DNA from: Streptomyces sp. NBC_00178
GTDB taxonomy: Bacteria > Actinomycetota > Actinomycetes > Streptomycetales > Streptomycetaceae
Direction: 5' to 3'
Length of the DNA: 64,000 nucleotides
Assembly (NCBI RefSeq): GCF_036206005.1
Contig: NZ_CP108143.1
Span: forward strand, 1,302,001-1,366,000
Part shown: positions 63,901 through 64,000 of the stretch, piece after piece
Numbering within the stretch: position 1 is the first letter of the stretch
Layout of the letters: each line of letters begins with the position of its first letter
Notes under the pieces: model-generated
Databases searched by the model: none
What the model saw: only the letters and a program-made list of their open reading frames with translations
What the model was told of the DNA's origin: nothing
Made by a program: the position numbers and the translations under genes

Positions 63901-64000
63901 AGCCGCGTCGTCCGCGGGGACGTCGAAGTACTCGGGACCCGCCGTGGGCGGACCGGCGGGGCGTACCGGCGCAGCGGTCTGCGGGGCACCGGCCGGTCCG
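60997..64000 (-). CDS. cobT: BluB-CobT fusion: DMB synthase plus nicotinate-nucleotide-DMB phosphoribosyltransferase (5' end cut)
   Basis: The frame is open from the stop to the window edge, so the true start is outside (1,000 codons visible). Three parts read from the 5' side: a low-complexity Ala/Pro/Glu/Val segment of about 420 residues (about 62720-64000) with repeated [10 protein letters not shown] units; a nitroreductase domain of BluB type ([40 protein letters not shown] ... [29 protein letters not shown], about 62050-62700); and CobT ([43 protein letters not shown]; about 60997-62030). BluB makes 5,6-dimethylbenzimidazole and CobT activates it for cobalamin, so both lower-ligand steps are joined. 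Confidence 0.94.
   Translation of the reverse strand, partial: [1000 protein letters not shown]
63331..63416 (-). repeat. 30-bp tandem repeat inside the cobT linker
   Basis: Two perfect 30-bp units (63331-63360, 63361-63390) beginning CGGGGCGATC and a 26-base third copy. In frame they encode [10 protein letters not shown] units, so copy number can change without a frameshift. Confidence 0.9.

Overview
This 64 kb window is from the chromosome core of a Streptomyces or a very close relative. The evidence is the very high G+C content, abundant GTG starts, a complete SsgB sporulation protein, the apt-relA arrangement after secDF, a fused BluB-CobT protein, and a gene order that I recall from published Streptomyces chromosomes (mltG-ruvX-alaS ... 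rpsD ... hisS ... relA-apt-secFD-yajC-ruvBAC-yebC-pdxTS ... pimA/acyltransferase/pgsA ... thrS ... ssgB ... cobA-cobT). There is no prophage, insertion sequence or CRISPR array; nearly everything looks like conserved housekeeping sequence.

Layout. 1-8.7 kb: mltG (cut by the window edge), ruvX, alaS and two small membrane-associated proteins on the minus strand, then a plus-strand STAND-type ATPase and rpsD. A plus-strand DUF2470 gene follows, separated from rpsD by a 56-bp gap that contains a good iron-box match. 8.7-15.6 kb: rarA, a VKOR-family protein, hisS, an MBL hydrolase, then a plus-strand membrane-anchored cyclophilin and a DUF349 protein with a structured leader. 15.7-31 kb, almost all minus: relA, apt, secF, secD, yajC, ruvB, ruvA, ruvC, yebC, pdxT, pdxS, a LemA-like protein, and an overlapping three-gene phosphatidylinositol-mannoside cassette. 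31-44.5 kb: an EF-G-like GTPase, a membrane protein, a HIT protein, a K+-channel-like protein, thrS, a two-gene operon with a DUF4365 (PD-(D/E)XK-like) protein, a DEDDh exonuclease, and a very large hydrophobic protein flanked by two near-identical tRNA-Val(CAC) genes. 44.5-52 kb: a PGPGW membrane protein, ssgB, a CGNR zinc-finger regulator, a LacI-type regulator with candidate operators, a DsbA-like protein, a double GNAT, and pabC/pabB. 52.2-52.7 kb: a tRNA operon (Gly-Cys-Val-Val-Val). 52.7-64 kb: an OFA-type MFS transporter with an overlapping 38-aa small subunit, small zinc-ribbon and membrane proteins, an aminotransferase-unrelated kinase-fold phosphotransferase, a membrane Ser/Thr kinase, a SpoU methyltransferase, a CysG-type siroheme/cobalamin enzyme and the BluB-CobT fusion running off the end.

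The genes serve translation (alaS, hisS, thrS, rpsD, six tRNA-Val/Gly/Cys genes plus a second CAC tRNA-Val), DNA repair (ruvABC, ruvX, rarA), protein export (secDF-yajC), stringent response (relA with apt), cofactor synthesis (pdxST, pabBC, cobA/cobT) and sporulation division (ssgB). The items most worth following up are the DUF4365 operon, the iron box shared by rpsD and the DUF2470 gene, the palindrome embedded in a candidate leaderless promoter next to tRNA-Val, the LacI operator palindromes with no sugar operon beside them, and several short genes and repeats that standard gene callers would miss.
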